64,000 bases of DNA from an uncultured Eubacterium sp. (GCF_934525195.1 NZ_CAKSZA010000009.1:1-64000); one strand, 5' to 3'. Positions 8,167 through 17,388 are shown, counted from the first letter of the stretch. The notes: generated by a model from the sequence alone, not told the origin. Numbers and translations are program-made.

Positions 8167-9188
8167 TCTTCCCACTTCATAATGGTTTTGCCGAATGATT
8201 TTTGGGTGTCCTTTTCAAAAGCATTCTTGATGTCGGTCGTTGTTCTCACAACATTTACGCTGCTTACAAGATTGCCGAGGTAGTCGATGATTTCAGGATG
8301 TTTAACATACATATCAACTGTTTTTTGGAAGTCGGCAACACCGCTTCTTGATGTGCCGAACATACGGATGCCTTTTTCAAGAATCATTCTTGTGTTGATA
8401 GGCACAGGATATTCGCTGACGCCCAAAATAGAAAGTGTTGATTCAGGCTTGATGAGTCCGATAATCTGCTCAATTGCGATAGGACTGCCGTTTCCGCCCA
8501 CACATTCAAATGCGTGATCCATTGTGAAGCCTTCGGGCACTTCGTTTACAAGATGTGTTTCATCCGCAAAGGTGAAGTCGTTGAGCTTTTCTCTGTTTGT
8601 GCCGAAAACAGCAATTTTTGATTCAGGGAAAATATACTTCAAGAACAATGAAGTAATGTAGCCGAGGTTGCCGTCACCCCAAACACCGATGACATCTCTG
8701 CGTGCGTGTGCGATTTTGTCAAATCGGGTGATTGCGTGCACGGATACAGAAATAATTTCGGTGAAAGCCGCAACATTTCTGTCAATATCCTGCGGAAGTT
8801 TTACAAGTCTGTTTGGAGAAATTTCTACAAACTCCTGCAAAAAACCGTCCATAGAAGAACCGCAGAATTTTGATGAACGCAAGTAGTTTTCTGCAATGTA
8901 GTCGTCCTTTTCGGTAGGGCAGTTAGGCACCATAACAACAAGGTCGCCCGTTTTGAACTTGCCTGACGGGTCGTGGAGCACCTCGCCGATACCCTCGTGG
9001 ATAAGTGCCATAGGGAGCTTTTCGGCAAGAACTTTTGCATCACGAGTGCCGAGGTAATATCTCATATCGGCATTGCAGATAGAAAGATTTGTAGGTCTTA
9101 CAATTGCATTTTCGTCAAACATATTGATGTCCTCAAATGCAATTTCAAATCGTCTTGGAGCTACCAAGCGATAGATTGTATTAATCAT
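8163..9188 (-). CDS. tarJ: Ribulose-5-phosphate reductase, TarJ-like (zinc alcohol dehydrogenase family)
   Basis: This 341-residue medium-chain dehydrogenase-like protein has NLSICNADMRYYLGTR near residue 35, then LIHEGIGEV in place of the usual GHE motif, and a Rossmann region around VWGDGNLGYI. This pattern fits TarJ, which reduces ribulose-5-phosphate to ribitol-5-phosphate with NADPH. The ATG at 9188 is chosen because it overlaps the tarI stop by eight bases (ATGATTAA) and has GGAGG eight bases upstream. TarI follows next in the pathway, so the pair makes CDP-ribitol for wall teichoic acid. Confidence 0.88.
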   Translation of the reverse strand: MINTIYRLVAPRRFEIAFEDINMFDENAIVRPTNLSICNADMRYYLGTRDAKVLAEKLPMALIHEGIGEVLHDPSGKFKTGDLVVMVPNCPTEKDDYIAENYLRSSKFCGSSMDGFLQEFVEISPNRLVKLPQDIDRNVAAFTEIISVSVHAITRFDKIAHARRDVIGVWGDGNLGYITSLFLKYIFPESKIAVFGTNREKLNDFTFADETHLVNEVPEGFTMDHAFECVGGNGSPIAIEQIIGLIKPESTLSILGVSEYPVPINTRMILEKGIRMFGTSRSGVADFQKTVDMYVKHPEIIDYLGNLVSSVNVVRTTTDIKNAFEKDTQKSFGKTIMKWEE

Positions 9189-9894
9189 CGGTTTCGTCCT
9201 CCAGCAAAGACTTTGCAACCCTTAAATCATAAGGGTAGGTTATTTTCATATTGAATGTTTCACCCTGAACAAGTGCAACTTTTTCACCCTTGATAACAAA
9301 GATTTTGGCTGCGTCTGTGAGGATGTCCTTTTCTTCATCAGAAAGGCTTTCGTACATATTCTTGAGTTTGAGAGCCTTGAATGATTGAGGGGTTTGACCC
9401 TGATACATCTTGCTTCTGTCAGGAATGCTTGAGATTGTTGCGTTGTCAACAGCTTCAACGATTGTGTCGGTTGCAGGAACAACTGTGTCGCAAGCGCCGA
9501 ATTCCTCGGCAGCTTTGATGTTTTCTTCAATAATTCTGTGTGTTACGAACGGACGAACAGAATCGTGAGTAACAATGATTGTGTCATCGTTGAGGTTGCC
9601 CTCCGATTCAATGAGTTTGACAGCGTTCATAATAGTTTCGTTTCTTGTTGCACCGCCCTCAATAACAGCAACTCTGTCCTTTGCAGGCGCAATGTGCTTT
9701 TCGATGAGGTTCTTTGTGTGCTCAACCCATTGCTTTGGGCAAAGAACGATAACTTTTTCAAATTCAGGCACTACCAAAAACTTTTCGATAGTGTAGATGA
9801 TGATAGGCTTGCCTTTAACGGTAAGGTACTGTTTTGGCTTGTCGCCACCCATTCTTGAGCCGATACCGCCGGCAAGAATAACACCGTATGTCAT
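9181..9894 (-). CDS. tarI: Ribitol-5-phosphate cytidylyltransferase, TarI-like (IspD family)
   Basis: This 237-residue protein opens with GVILAGGIGSRMGGDKPKQY, the nucleotide-binding signature of IspD/TarI enzymes, and has VTHDSVRPFV and the FNMKITYPYDL ending. IspD and TarI are close relatives. TarI is preferred because the gene overlaps tarJ and sits beside teichoic acid polymerase-like genes. The reaction is CTP + ribitol-5-phosphate to CDP-ribitol. AAGGAGAT precedes the ATG. Confidence 0.9.
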   Translation of the reverse strand: MTYGVILAGGIGSRMGGDKPKQYLTVKGKPIIIYTIEKFLVVPEFEKVIVLCPKQWVEHTKNLIEKHIAPAKDRVAVIEGGATRNETIMNAVKLIESEGNLNDDTIIVTHDSVRPFVTHRIIEENIKAAEEFGACDTVVPATDTIVEAVDNATISSIPDRSKMYQGQTPQSFKALKLKNMYESLSDEEKDILTDAAKIFVIKGEKVALVQGETFNMKITYPYDLRVAKSLLEDETDD

Positions 9895-9931
9895 AATAAT
9901 ATCTCCTTAAATTAAGATTTGTTTTGTTAAT

Positions 9932-12349
9932 TTATTTTAATTGATTAAGCAAATTTTCAAGGCTCTTTCCGTTGCAGTTCGCAAGGTACTTGTCCTTAGT
10001 TTGATTATAACCCGAATAATCGTAGTTTTCAATATTTAATATTTGTTTTATTACATCCTCAATGTCGTTGTATATAGGAAGCTTGATGTCCTCCTTGACA
10101 TCAACAAGCGTTTCCATTTCCAAAATTGCCTTGTTGGTGTTCTTTGTGTAGAGGAATACAGGCTTTCCCGTTGACATAAACGACAAAACAGGAGCGTTGA
10201 TGTTGCCGATTGCAATATCTGCGATTGAAAGAAGTTCGTACGGCTTGAACATTTCGCTCACATCAACAATGCTGTCTGAATAGTAAATCAATGTTTCGGT
10301 TGCATTGTTGAGATTTGTGTAGCATTTGAGGAGCACATAGTCCTTGTAAAGATATTCGTACATAGCCGAATCGTCAATTGCTTCATCGTTTGTTGAGATG
10401 TAAACAATGATTTTTCTGCCATTGAGTTTTGGATTGGTTTCGTAAATCTTGTCAAGGATTTTTTCCTTGTTTGCTTCGTCAAAGAAAATGTCGGTCTTTA
10501 TGTCACCGATGTTGAGCACTTCGACATTCTTGCCGAACTCTTTTTTGAAAAGTTCGCCTGTTGCTTCGCTCGGAGCAGTAACGGCAGAAACGCTCTTGAA
10601 CAGCGGTGCGGTTTCATAGATTTCTCTGCGGAGTCCGCTTCTGTATCCCTTTGTGTCGCAACCAAAGGTGTTGAGCGGAAATGCGTTTGGAGGAAGATAG
10701 ACAACCTTTGTTTCCTCACGAAGTTCAATGCCGTCAAGCAAGGTGCTTGGCTTGTCAATGATGATGTATTCGCTTTGTGCGATAACAGGAACTGCCTCGT
10801 CAAGATTGCTTGATTTAACAAGCTTTATGCCGCTTTCTTTTGCAAGTGTCTTGAACTCTTTTGATTTGATGTCGAGTGCAATCACACTGCCTTTTTTGAG
10901 TTCGCCGTTTTTAGCGCCGTCATAGAGTTTTGTTGCGTTTTTCTTTTGCTTTTTGACATTTTCAACTCGCTTGAAATACGGAGTTTTGCTGCTTTCAACC
11001 TTTGGCACGGTGTAGAAGTGTTCAAAGTTCTTGCACTCTTTTCTGTGTGCTTCGGGATTTTCAAAAACAGTGTCGATAATTCTTTGTGTTGCGTGGCCGT
11101 CACAAGAACGCATAAATTTGTATCTGAAATCTTGAATTGCTTTTTTGTCGAAGCGTTCATCAATGTGCTTGATGTAGTCAATCATCTCAAAGTTTGTTTT
11201 TGCGATAAGACCCGGAGCAAGCTCGTAGTAATCGTAATAGAAACCTCTCCAGTCAAAGTATTCGTCCAAATCATATGCAAAGAAAATGAGTGGCTTTTCG
11301 AAAAGGCTGTATTCAAATACAAGAGATGAGTAGTCCGAAATGCAGATGTCTGCCGTTGAGAGGAGTTCCTCAATGCTCAAAATATTGCCGACATCCATTG
11401 CAAAATTCTTGTATTCCTCCGGAACAGCAGGAGGATTTTTAACAACAGGGTGGTGCTTGATGAGAAGCACGTATTCGTCACCGAGAGCCTCATAAAACAT
11501 TTTGATGTTGAGCATATCGGGTGTTTCTGCCTTTGCAACTCTGCCACGGAATGTAGGAGCGTAAAGAATGATTTTTTTGTCCTTTGCCTGCGGAACAAGC
11601 TCGTACACATGCTCTCTTGCTTCTTTGAGGAATTCCTTGTTGTAGAAAATGTCGGTACGGCTTGAACCTGTTGCCTGAACAATGCCTTTGCTCTCGTCAA
11701 TGTTCATAGCTTCGTTGTACGCCCAGATAACTTCAGGAGAACTTACGGTTACAAGTGAATAGTTTTTGTTGAACGGGTGCTTGAGCTGTTCGTCTTTTGA
11801 TGCACCGAAAATCAAATCTGCGGTTGAAAAACCGAATTTTTTGAACGCACCGCAACCGTGCCAAAGCTGAATAATCTTTGTTTCGGGGCGGAGAGGCATT
11901 GCCGACATTGTGTTGGACGCCTCGTTCATAAACACATATTTTGCTGTTGCAATATCCTTGACCGCATCAAGGCAACGCTTTCTGAAATCGGCTCTGATTG
12001 TGCCGTTTGTCAGCAAAAAGTGAGTGTGGATGTTGTAGTCGTAGTTGTTTGCAAGCTCGTCAAACATAACTTGCATACTGTTTGTAACCTGTGGATGTCT
12101 AACTTCAACAAAAATAACTTTCTTTTCATCAACAGGAGCCTTTGCCGCTTCTCTGTAAGCTTTTGGAATGTCCTTGTCCAACAGCTTGTCCATAAAACGG
12201 CGGTAGCCCTTGTGGTGCATATTTGACTGAAAATCTCTTGTGAAATCCTGAAAATGAGTCAAAATGTTTCGTTTGATAGAAAAGACTGTCGAAGTGTTTT
12301 CTGTTTGAAGTGCCTGCAAAGCAGGGTCGGTTTTTGATTTATACGCCAT
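9932..12349 (-). CDS. Teichoic acid polyol-phosphate transferase (TarL/TagF family) with a degenerate second domain
   Basis: This 805-residue protein has a full CDP-glycerol/ribitol phosphotransferase domain at about 75-450, with IIQLWHGCGAFKKFGF (WHG at 163-165), IILYAPTFRG, LIKHHPV and CISDYSSLVFEYSLFEKP. The C-terminal half (about 490-805) looks like a second copy of the same fold without the catalytic residues: WHGCGAF becomes LPPNAF near residue 551, APTFRG becomes YISTND, and SDYSS becomes GNINA. The first domain should polymerise ribitol or glycerol phosphate from CDP-polyol at the inner membrane face. The second may be structural or hold the growing chain. It follows a sister gene by three bases. 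Confidence 0.87.
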   Translation of the reverse strand: MAYKSKTDPALQALQTENTSTVFSIKRNILTHFQDFTRDFQSNMHHKGYRRFMDKLLDKDIPKAYREAAKAPVDEKKVIFVEVRHPQVTNSMQVMFDELANNYDYNIHTHFLLTNGTIRADFRKRCLDAVKDIATAKYVFMNEASNTMSAMPLRPETKIIQLWHGCGAFKKFGFSTADLIFGASKDEQLKHPFNKNYSLVTVSSPEVIWAYNEAMNIDESKGIVQATGSSRTDIFYNKEFLKEAREHVYELVPQAKDKKIILYAPTFRGRVAKAETPDMLNIKMFYEALGDEYVLLIKHHPVVKNPPAVPEEYKNFAMDVGNILSIEELLSTADICISDYSSLVFEYSLFEKPLIFFAYDLDEYFDWRGFYYDYYELAPGLIAKTNFEMIDYIKHIDERFDKKAIQDFRYKFMRSCDGHATQRIIDTVFENPEAHRKECKNFEHFYTVPKVESSKTPYFKRVENVKKQKKNATKLYDGAKNGELKKGSVIALDIKSKEFKTLAKESGIKLVKSSNLDEAVPVIAQSEYIIIDKPSTLLDGIELREETKVVYLPPNAFPLNTFGCDTKGYRSGLRREIYETAPLFKSVSAVTAPSEATGELFKKEFGKNVEVLNIGDIKTDIFFDEANKEKILDKIYETNPKLNGRKIIVYISTNDEAIDDSAMYEYLYKDYVLLKCYTNLNNATETLIYYSDSIVDVSEMFKPYELLSIADIAIGNINAPVLSFMSTGKPVFLYTKNTNKAILEMETLVDVKEDIKLPIYNDIEDVIKQILNIENYDYSGYNQTKDKYLANCNGKSLENLLNQLK

Positions 12350-12352
12350 ATG

Positions 12353-13936
12353 TTAATTCTCCAAATTAAGTAATGATAAAATTTTGTCTGCCACTCTTTG
12401 GCTTGATTTGCCGTCGATGTCGTCAAAGAATTTGTGCTTGAAGTTTTCAACTTTTTCGCTCTCAAAATCCTTGTTGCAAATGGCGGTTATCACTTCGTCT
12501 TGAGTTGCAACCGTTTTGCCCGGGATGAATTCCTTGAAATCGTAGTAGAAATCACGGTTTTCAATGTATTCGTCAAGGTCGAAAGCGTAGAACAGCATCG
12601 GAATGTCAAGAAGTGACGCTTCAAACACAACGCTGGAATAATCGGTTATCAGCAAGTCGGTGACGAACAAAAGGTCGTTCAACTCGTCTGCTTCCGAAAG
12701 GTCGATTATGCGGTCACGGAGGTTTTCGTCAATCTCATACTTCTCCTTGCAAAACGGATGAAGCTTGATGATGATTGCGTAGTCATCTCCGAGTTCCGAG
12801 CAAATTTCGTTAGGGTTGAACTTGTCGGTCGGGTAATATGCGCTCATCTGTCCTTTGCCCCTAAAGGTCGGAGCAAAGAGAATGATTTTTTTGTCCCTCA
12901 ACTGTGGGTGCTTTTCGTAAAAAGCCGTCTGTGCTTTAGCCTTGTATTCGCTGTCGCAGAAAATGTCTGTTCTCGGCACACCGCTTGGCAGTACGCAATT
13001 GTCCGGAATACCGAATCCCTCGGCATAGTGCTTTGCAATGTTCTTTGAACTCACCACGGCGTAATCGTACATTCTGTGATTTTTCGCCCATTGGCGAGGA
13101 CCGCCGTCTTTGCCGATTCGGGTAAACCCAAAGGTCTTGAATGCACCGCAGGCGTGCCAAAGTTGGAACAGCTTTACATCGTCTTTTTTCGGCACAATGT
13201 TGAGCATCCTGAAATAGTCATCAACAATCACAACCCGTGAAGTGGTGTACAGTTCAAAAAATCTTTTGATGTTTTCGATATTATAATGCCCCTTGGCACT
13301 GCTGAACATCAAAAATTGAAAATCAATTCCCGTGATGTCCTTTAGCTTGTCGTACACGAATTTTTCGTTGCCCGTAAGCTCCGAGCGTCTGCCCGAAATA
13401 AAGGTGACACGGTTCATTTTGACAGGCATTTTCCAATATTTCTTGTAGTAAATATTGAGAAGCTTCACAATCGGCTTTTTGAGCGTGATTGTGTATGTTG
13501 AACGCTTTGTCAAATCCTGCAAGCCGAAATGTTGCTTGTGATATTTGATTTTGTTATCAATCACAACACGGTTGCCGTCAATTTTGATATGTTCGTTGTC
13601 CTGTTCGCAAAAAGAGAATTCGACCGCTTCGTATTCGTCTGCACCGTATGCCAAATCAAAGGTGAGCACAGCAGGCTCTGTCAATGTTTGCTCGTAGAAC
13701 AGATAGTAGAGATTGTAGCTGTACTGCGCTTTGGCTGTGCAAATGCCGTTTTCTTTTGTGCATTCCTGCACAGGCAAAGGGAAGCGCCTTGTCTGCCCCT
13801 GTCCGCAAAACAGCAGTCTGATTTTTGGCACGGTTGCAAGCGGATTGATTTCAAATCTTGCGGTTGCTTCGATATTCAGTTTTCCTTTTTCAACAAAGAT
13901 ATTGTTTATTTCAAGCTGATACTTCTGCATGTTCAA
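12353..13936 (-). CDS. CDP-glycerol glycerophosphotransferase family protein (TagB/TarF-like)
   Basis: This 527-residue protein has an N-terminal beta-rich region (about 1-130) with no catalytic motif seen. The transferase domain follows, with LFQLWHACGAFKTFGF (His near 260), VLPSGVPRTDIF, IILFAPTFRGKG, IIKLHPFC and LITDYSSVVFEAS. It likely adds the first or priming polyol-phosphate to the teichoic acid linkage unit, or extends the chain. It is the first gene of the minus-strand cluster and has a good promoter. Which of TagB, TarF or TarK it corresponds to cannot be told from motifs alone. Confidence 0.87.
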   Translation of the reverse strand: MNMQKYQLEINNIFVEKGKLNIEATARFEINPLATVPKIRLLFCGQGQTRRFPLPVQECTKENGICTAKAQYSYNLYYLFYEQTLTEPAVLTFDLAYGADEYEAVEFSFCEQDNEHIKIDGNRVVIDNKIKYHKQHFGLQDLTKRSTYTITLKKPIVKLLNIYYKKYWKMPVKMNRVTFISGRRSELTGNEKFVYDKLKDITGIDFQFLMFSSAKGHYNIENIKRFFELYTTSRVVIVDDYFRMLNIVPKKDDVKLFQLWHACGAFKTFGFTRIGKDGGPRQWAKNHRMYDYAVVSSKNIAKHYAEGFGIPDNCVLPSGVPRTDIFCDSEYKAKAQTAFYEKHPQLRDKKIILFAPTFRGKGQMSAYYPTDKFNPNEICSELGDDYAIIIKLHPFCKEKYEIDENLRDRIIDLSEADELNDLLFVTDLLITDYSSVVFEASLLDIPMLFYAFDLDEYIENRDFYYDFKEFIPGKTVATQDEVITAICNKDFESEKVENFKHKFFDDIDGKSSQRVADKILSLLNLEN

Positions 13937-13962
13937 CCTCTTAATGCGTTTTTAACCTATAA

Positions 13963-13991
13963 ATTATAACATATAACTTATAATAAATCAA
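13963..13991 (-). promoter_or_regulatory. Promoter of the teichoic acid cluster
   Basis: On the minus strand TTGATT, a 17-base spacer and TATAAT lie 27 bases before the first gene of the cluster. Confidence 0.75.
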
Positions 13992-14063
13992 TATAGGAAT
14001 AAAATATAGGGATAATACAATACCAAATTAACAATATATAGAAGTAATGTTAACATTTTTTTG

Positions 14064-14092
14064 TTGATTAATGTATTTTGTTGTAATATAAT
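14064..14092 (+). promoter_or_regulatory. Promoter of the TSUP gene
   Basis: TTGATT (14064-14069), a 17-base spacer and TATAAT (14087-14092) are followed by GGGAGG and the ATG at 14124. Confidence 0.75.
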
Positions 14093-14123
14093 ACCTTTTA
14101 TATTTTTTGGGAGGTATGACAAA

Positions 14124-14894
14124 ATGCTCAAAATTTTGATTTGTATCATAGCCGGATTGGGTGCAGGACTCGGCACAGGCTTTGCGGGTATGAGTGCGGC
14201 GGCGGTTATCAGCCCTGTACTTATAACTTTTTTAGATATGGACTCGTATATGGCTGTCGGAATTGCTCTTGCAAGCGATGTTTTGGCAAGTGCCGTGTCG
14301 GCTTATACATATGGAAAAAATAAAAATCTCGATATTAAAAACGGAATTATAATGATGATTTCCGTGCTCTGCTTCACAATGGTCGGCAGTTATGTTGCAA
14401 GCATTGTGCCGAAGACAACAATGGGCAATTTCTCCGTGTTTATGACCTTTTTGCTCGGCGTCAAGTTTATTGTTAAGCCTGTTGTTGAGCCGAAGCAAAG
14501 ACTCAAATCGGCAACGGATAAGCAAAAGGCAATCCGTTCTGCGCTTTGCGGAGTGATGGTCGGCTTCATCTGTGGATTTATCGGTGCAGGCGGCGGAATG
14601 ATGATGCTTTTGGTGCTCACTTCCGTGCTCGGTTATGAACTTAAAACAGCGGTCGGCACAAGCGTTTTCATTATGAGTGCAACAGCCCTCACGGGTTCGG
14701 TGAGCCACTTTGCAATCGGCGGAAAGCCCGATATGCTCGCACTTGTTGTTTGCATTGTCAGCACCCTTGTTTTTGCACAGGTTGCGGCATATTTTGCAAA
14801 CAAGGCAAAACCGACAACCCTCAATCGTATAACAGGTGCAATCCTTGTCATCCTCGGCTTGTCAATCTTTGCGGTAAAGTACTTTAAAGGCTGA
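14124..14894 (+). CDS. TSUP (TauE/SafE) family transporter
   Basis: This 256-residue protein has about eight membrane helices in two similar halves, each with the Gly-rich signature of the family (GLGAGLGTGFAGMSAAAVISP at the start and GFICGFIGAGGGMMMLLVLT in the middle). TSUP proteins export or import small anions such as sulfite, sulfoacetate or related organic sulfonates. The ATG at 14124 has GGGAGG nine bases upstream; an ATG at 14061 lies upstream of the -10 box and is unlikely. The substrate is unknown. A copy of the dispersed repeat follows directly. Confidence 0.88.
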   Translation: MLKILICIIAGLGAGLGTGFAGMSAAAVISPVLITFLDMDSYMAVGIALASDVLASAVSAYTYGKNKNLDIKNGIIMMISVLCFTMVGSYVASIVPKTTMGNFSVFMTFLLGVKFIVKPVVEPKQRLKSATDKQKAIRSALCGVMVGFICGFIGAGGGMMMLLVLTSVLGYELKTAVGTSVFIMSATALTGSVSHFAIGGKPDMLALVVCIVSTLVFAQVAAYFANKAKPTTLNRITGAILVILGLSIFAVKYFKG

Positions 14895-14904
14895 ATAAAA
14901 ACAA

Positions 14905-15160
14905 GCGTGTCGAAAAAGTGTTTTTGACACGATGTAGGCTGTTGAGAAAGTTTCTGAATTTCGTTTTCTTGCGAGTGGGAGCTGTACATAGGTACCGCCC
15001 CCGAGCAAAAAACGAAAAACGCCAAAAATGCTGTAAGTTCGATACTTACAGCATTTTTAAAACCCCACCGTCAACACTTCGTGTTGCCACCTCCCCTTAT
15101 AAATAAGAGGAGGCAAATCGGTTAAATATATTTGGCGTGTTTCAGGAGCTTTATCGGCAG
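14905..15160. repeat. Structured dispersed repeat, copy 2
   Basis: The copy of 381-639 fills the gap between the convergent TSUP and PI-PLC-like genes exactly. The hairpin at 15024-15058 differs from copy 1 at two paired positions so that both base pairs are kept (C:G to T:A and G:C to A:T). This implies selection for the folded form. Confidence 0.8.
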
Positions 15161-15163
15161 CCT

Positions 15164-16060
15164 TCACAATTTGTAGTTGTGTAAAATGATTTTTCCTGTT
15201 AGTTCCGGGAACGGAAAATCAAGATAGATCGTGCCGTAGTATTTCGATTTGTCAAGCGGATAACCCATAAAATACTCGTTGATAATTTTCGAGTTCTTTC
15301 TCGGACCTTTTGAACCGCCTGCGGTTGATGTGTAGTTGATTATGTATCTGCCGTCAAACTCGCTCATACTGTCCAAAAAAGGCTTTAGGCACTCGTTCCA
15401 GCGTTCAACAGGCTTGTATTTGAATCTGTCTTGAATGATAAATACGGCATTGTCCTTGCCTTTTGTTTCAAGCGTGAGTGCGTGAGGCTCTGCCGTCCTT
15501 TGCTCAACCCAGCGAGAAAAGTCAATTCCCGTGTTATCATCGGTGAATTCCTTGTTGTCTGTCCTCATTTTGCACCTGCGAATGAGCACAATTTTGCCCC
15601 TTGCTTCTCCGAGGTCGGGCACACGATTTTCGGTGAACCACCTGTCCTCATTGCCTTTTATATAGGTGTAAAAGAGGTTGTCAAAACACTTTTCGTTTTC
15701 TCGGTTGCTGTCGTTTTTGAACTGAAAAACAATGGCTTCACTCGGATTTTCCTCCAAGAATTTGTAGCAATGGTCAAGCACATTTTCAAGGTCCATTTGA
15801 CCGCCCGAACGGTTTGCTGTGCAAAATGCCTTGACTATTCCGTGCACCATTTTCAGTCGTTCGTCCTTGCTTTCAACCCTGATGTCAAGCGCACGAATTC
15901 CGATGTTCAGCTGTTCGTATATGTTTTGACTTTGTGTTTGAAAGTGATGCGGAAATTGAACGAATTGAGTGACGCAGTCGTGACTGCCGGGGATAGTCAA
16001 CTCAAACAAATTTTCGTTGTTGTCAAAGTCTGCCATCCATTTTTTGAGATTTAATTTCAT
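15164..16060 (-). CDS. PI-PLC X-domain-like phosphodiesterase
   Basis: This 298-residue protein has LTIPGSHDCVTQ (first catalytic His, near residue 30), IGIRALDIRV and KMVHGIVKAFC (second His). This is the layout of bacterial phosphatidylinositol-specific phospholipase C, a TIM-barrel phosphodiesterase. The PPLGxxRGKIVLIRR-type segment (LGEARGKIVLIRRCKM) also fits. No signal peptide is visible from the ATG at 16060, which has GGTGATAACT before it, so the enzyme may be cytoplasmic. An upstream TTG at 16105 falls within the promoter and is rejected. It is transcribed divergently from the PHP gene. Confidence 0.85.
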   Translation of the reverse strand: MKLNLKKWMADFDNNENLFELTIPGSHDCVTQFVQFPHHFQTQSQNIYEQLNIGIRALDIRVESKDERLKMVHGIVKAFCTANRSGGQMDLENVLDHCYKFLEENPSEAIVFQFKNDSNRENEKCFDNLFYTYIKGNEDRWFTENRVPDLGEARGKIVLIRRCKMRTDNKEFTDDNTGIDFSRWVEQRTAEPHALTLETKGKDNAVFIIQDRFKYKPVERWNECLKPFLDSMSEFDGRYIINYTSTAGGSKGPRKNSKIINEYFMGYPLDKSKYYGTIYLDFPFPELTGKIILHNYKL

Positions 16061-16076
16061 AGTTATCACCAAGAAT

Positions 16077-16105
16077 ATTATATAATATTTGTTGAAGTTT
16101 ATCAA
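16077..16105 (-). promoter_or_regulatory. Promoter of the PI-PLC-like gene
   Basis: On the minus strand TTGATA, a 17-base spacer and TATAAT precede the ATG at 16060. Confidence 0.75.
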
Positions 16106-16164
16106 TAGAATATCTGTTTATATAGTGATATAATATTTACATTAATATTTAAAGGATGACTTTT

Positions 16165-17097
16165 ATGAGCTATTTACCATGCGAACTTCATTGCCACAGC
16201 AATCACGGTGAGGGCAATTTTTCTGTCAGCGAACTTTTGCAAAAATCGGCTGACGACCACCTCGCTTTAATAGCAATTACCGATAAAAACACAACCGACG
16301 GTTTTGCGGAACTTGATGATTCCGTCACTCCGTCAATCAAAGGTATGGAGTGTGCAACGCCTTACGGAAGCCTGCTTGCGCTCGGCGTTGACTCTGCGGT
16401 TGACACTTCAAACACCACTCCCGATAACATCGACAGCGTGATTCAGGAACTTCGTGGCAACGGCGCAGTTGTCGGAATATCTCATCCGTTTGACGAAAAC
16501 GGTGCGTGGAAATTTAATCTTCGCAATCACCGCAACATTGATTTTATTGAGGTATGGCACGGTGCGTTCACCTTTGCAAATGCCGAAAATGATAAGGCAC
16601 TCGCTATGTGGACAAAACTTCTTGACAAGGGGTGTCACATTGCCTGTACCTATGGCAGAGATTGGAAAAATGACGAAAACTGCGGTCACTTCGGTTGTAC
16701 CTATCTTGATGTGGACGGCGAAATTAATCAGCACAACGCACTAAAGGCTTTGCGTATGGGAAAAAGCGTTGCTTCAACGGGTGTAAAATTTTTCTTCCGT
16801 GTTCACCAAAAAGGCGTGACCTACACAATCGGCGAAACGCTCCAAAAAGGAAGCAGCGTTTTCAGCTTCTTCACTGACCTCCATTCAAGAGAGAAAAATT
16901 CCGGCACGGAAGAAGTCGAGTATCAAACAATCAAACTCATTACAAACGGCGGTGTCTGCATTATGGAAACCGCTGTGTCCGAGCGACATATTCATATCAA
17001 TCTCAAGAATAATCATTGGTACCGTGCCGAACTTTGGGGCAAGGTTGACGGAGAGAAAAAACTTCTTGCCGTCACCTCACCGATTTATACGGCATAG
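16165..17097 (+). CDS. PHP domain metal-dependent phosphoesterase
   Basis: This 310-residue protein begins CELHCHSNHGEG, the HxH metal-binding motif of PHP domains, and continues with LIALIAITDKN-like and GMECATPYG segments, then GAVVGISHPF and CTYGRDWK. This is typical of PHP/CehA-like stand-alone proteins that hydrolyse phosphate esters. A C-terminal beta-rich region (about 225-310) completes it. The ATG at 16165 is preferred over 16156, which overlaps AAAGGA. The substrate is unknown. Confidence 0.85.
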   Translation: MSYLPCELHCHSNHGEGNFSVSELLQKSADDHLALIAITDKNTTDGFAELDDSVTPSIKGMECATPYGSLLALGVDSAVDTSNTTPDNIDSVIQELRGNGAVVGISHPFDENGAWKFNLRNHRNIDFIEVWHGAFTFANAENDKALAMWTKLLDKGCHIACTYGRDWKNDENCGHFGCTYLDVDGEINQHNALKALRMGKSVASTGVKFFFRVHQKGVTYTIGETLQKGSSVFSFFTDLHSREKNSGTEEVEYQTIKLITNGGVCIMETAVSERHIHINLKNNHWYRAELWGKVDGEKKLLAVTSPIYTA

Positions 17098-17117
17098 TTT
17101 TTGGAAAATAATTTTTC

Positions 17118-17146
17118 TTGACAAACTGCACAGACGGTATTATTAT
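17118..17146 (+). promoter_or_regulatory. Promoter of the FMN riboswitch-ribU unit
   Basis: TTGACA (17118-17123), a 17-base spacer and TATTAT (17141-17146) lie 12 bases before the riboswitch. Confidence 0.85.
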
Positions 17147-17157
17147 AGTTATACAAA

Positions 17158-17272
17158 ATATTTCGGGGCGAGGTGCGATTCCTCACCGGTGGTATAGTCC
17201 ACGACCTGTCGCAAGACAGCTGATTCGGTGCAATTCCGAAACCGACGGTTAAAGTCCGGATGAAAGAAATAT
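17158..17272 (+). ncRNA. FMN riboswitch (RFN element)
   Basis: The sequence carries the conserved RFN landmarks in order: CGGGGCGAGGTGCGATTCCT near the 5' end, CACCGGTGGTATAGTCCACG, a variable stem, GATTCGGTGCAATTCCGAAACCG-type core, and GACGGTTAAAGTCCGGATG followed by the closing strand GAAATAT, which pairs with ATATTTC at the start. FMN binding would favour the terminator at 17330-17356 and so shut off the riboflavin transporter gene. Confidence 0.97.
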
Positions 17273-17329
17273 AAAATCTTAATAATATTTGCGCATTGAT
17301 GAGTGCGCAAGTATCGGATTTGTCTTTCG

Positions 17330-17356
17330 CCCTAACATATTTATGTTAGGGTTTTT
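17330..17356 (+). terminator. Riboswitch-controlled terminator
   Basis: CCCTAACAT / ATGTTAGGG plus TTTTT forms the expression platform. A further hairpin TTGCGCA...TGCGCAA sits between it and the aptamer. Confidence 0.9.
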
Positions 17357-17388
17357 CTTATGCCATCCCGGGCAGGAAAGGAACGACT

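Noticed and set aside
15431..16054. 207-codon plus-strand frame opposite the PI-PLC-like gene
   Set aside because: The antisense protein has no motifs, while the minus strand has both catalytic His motifs.
17290..17309. Hairpin TTGCGCA...TGCGCAA considered as a second riboswitch
   Set aside because: It is a simple stem in the expression platform of the FMN riboswitch, with no other aptamer landmarks.
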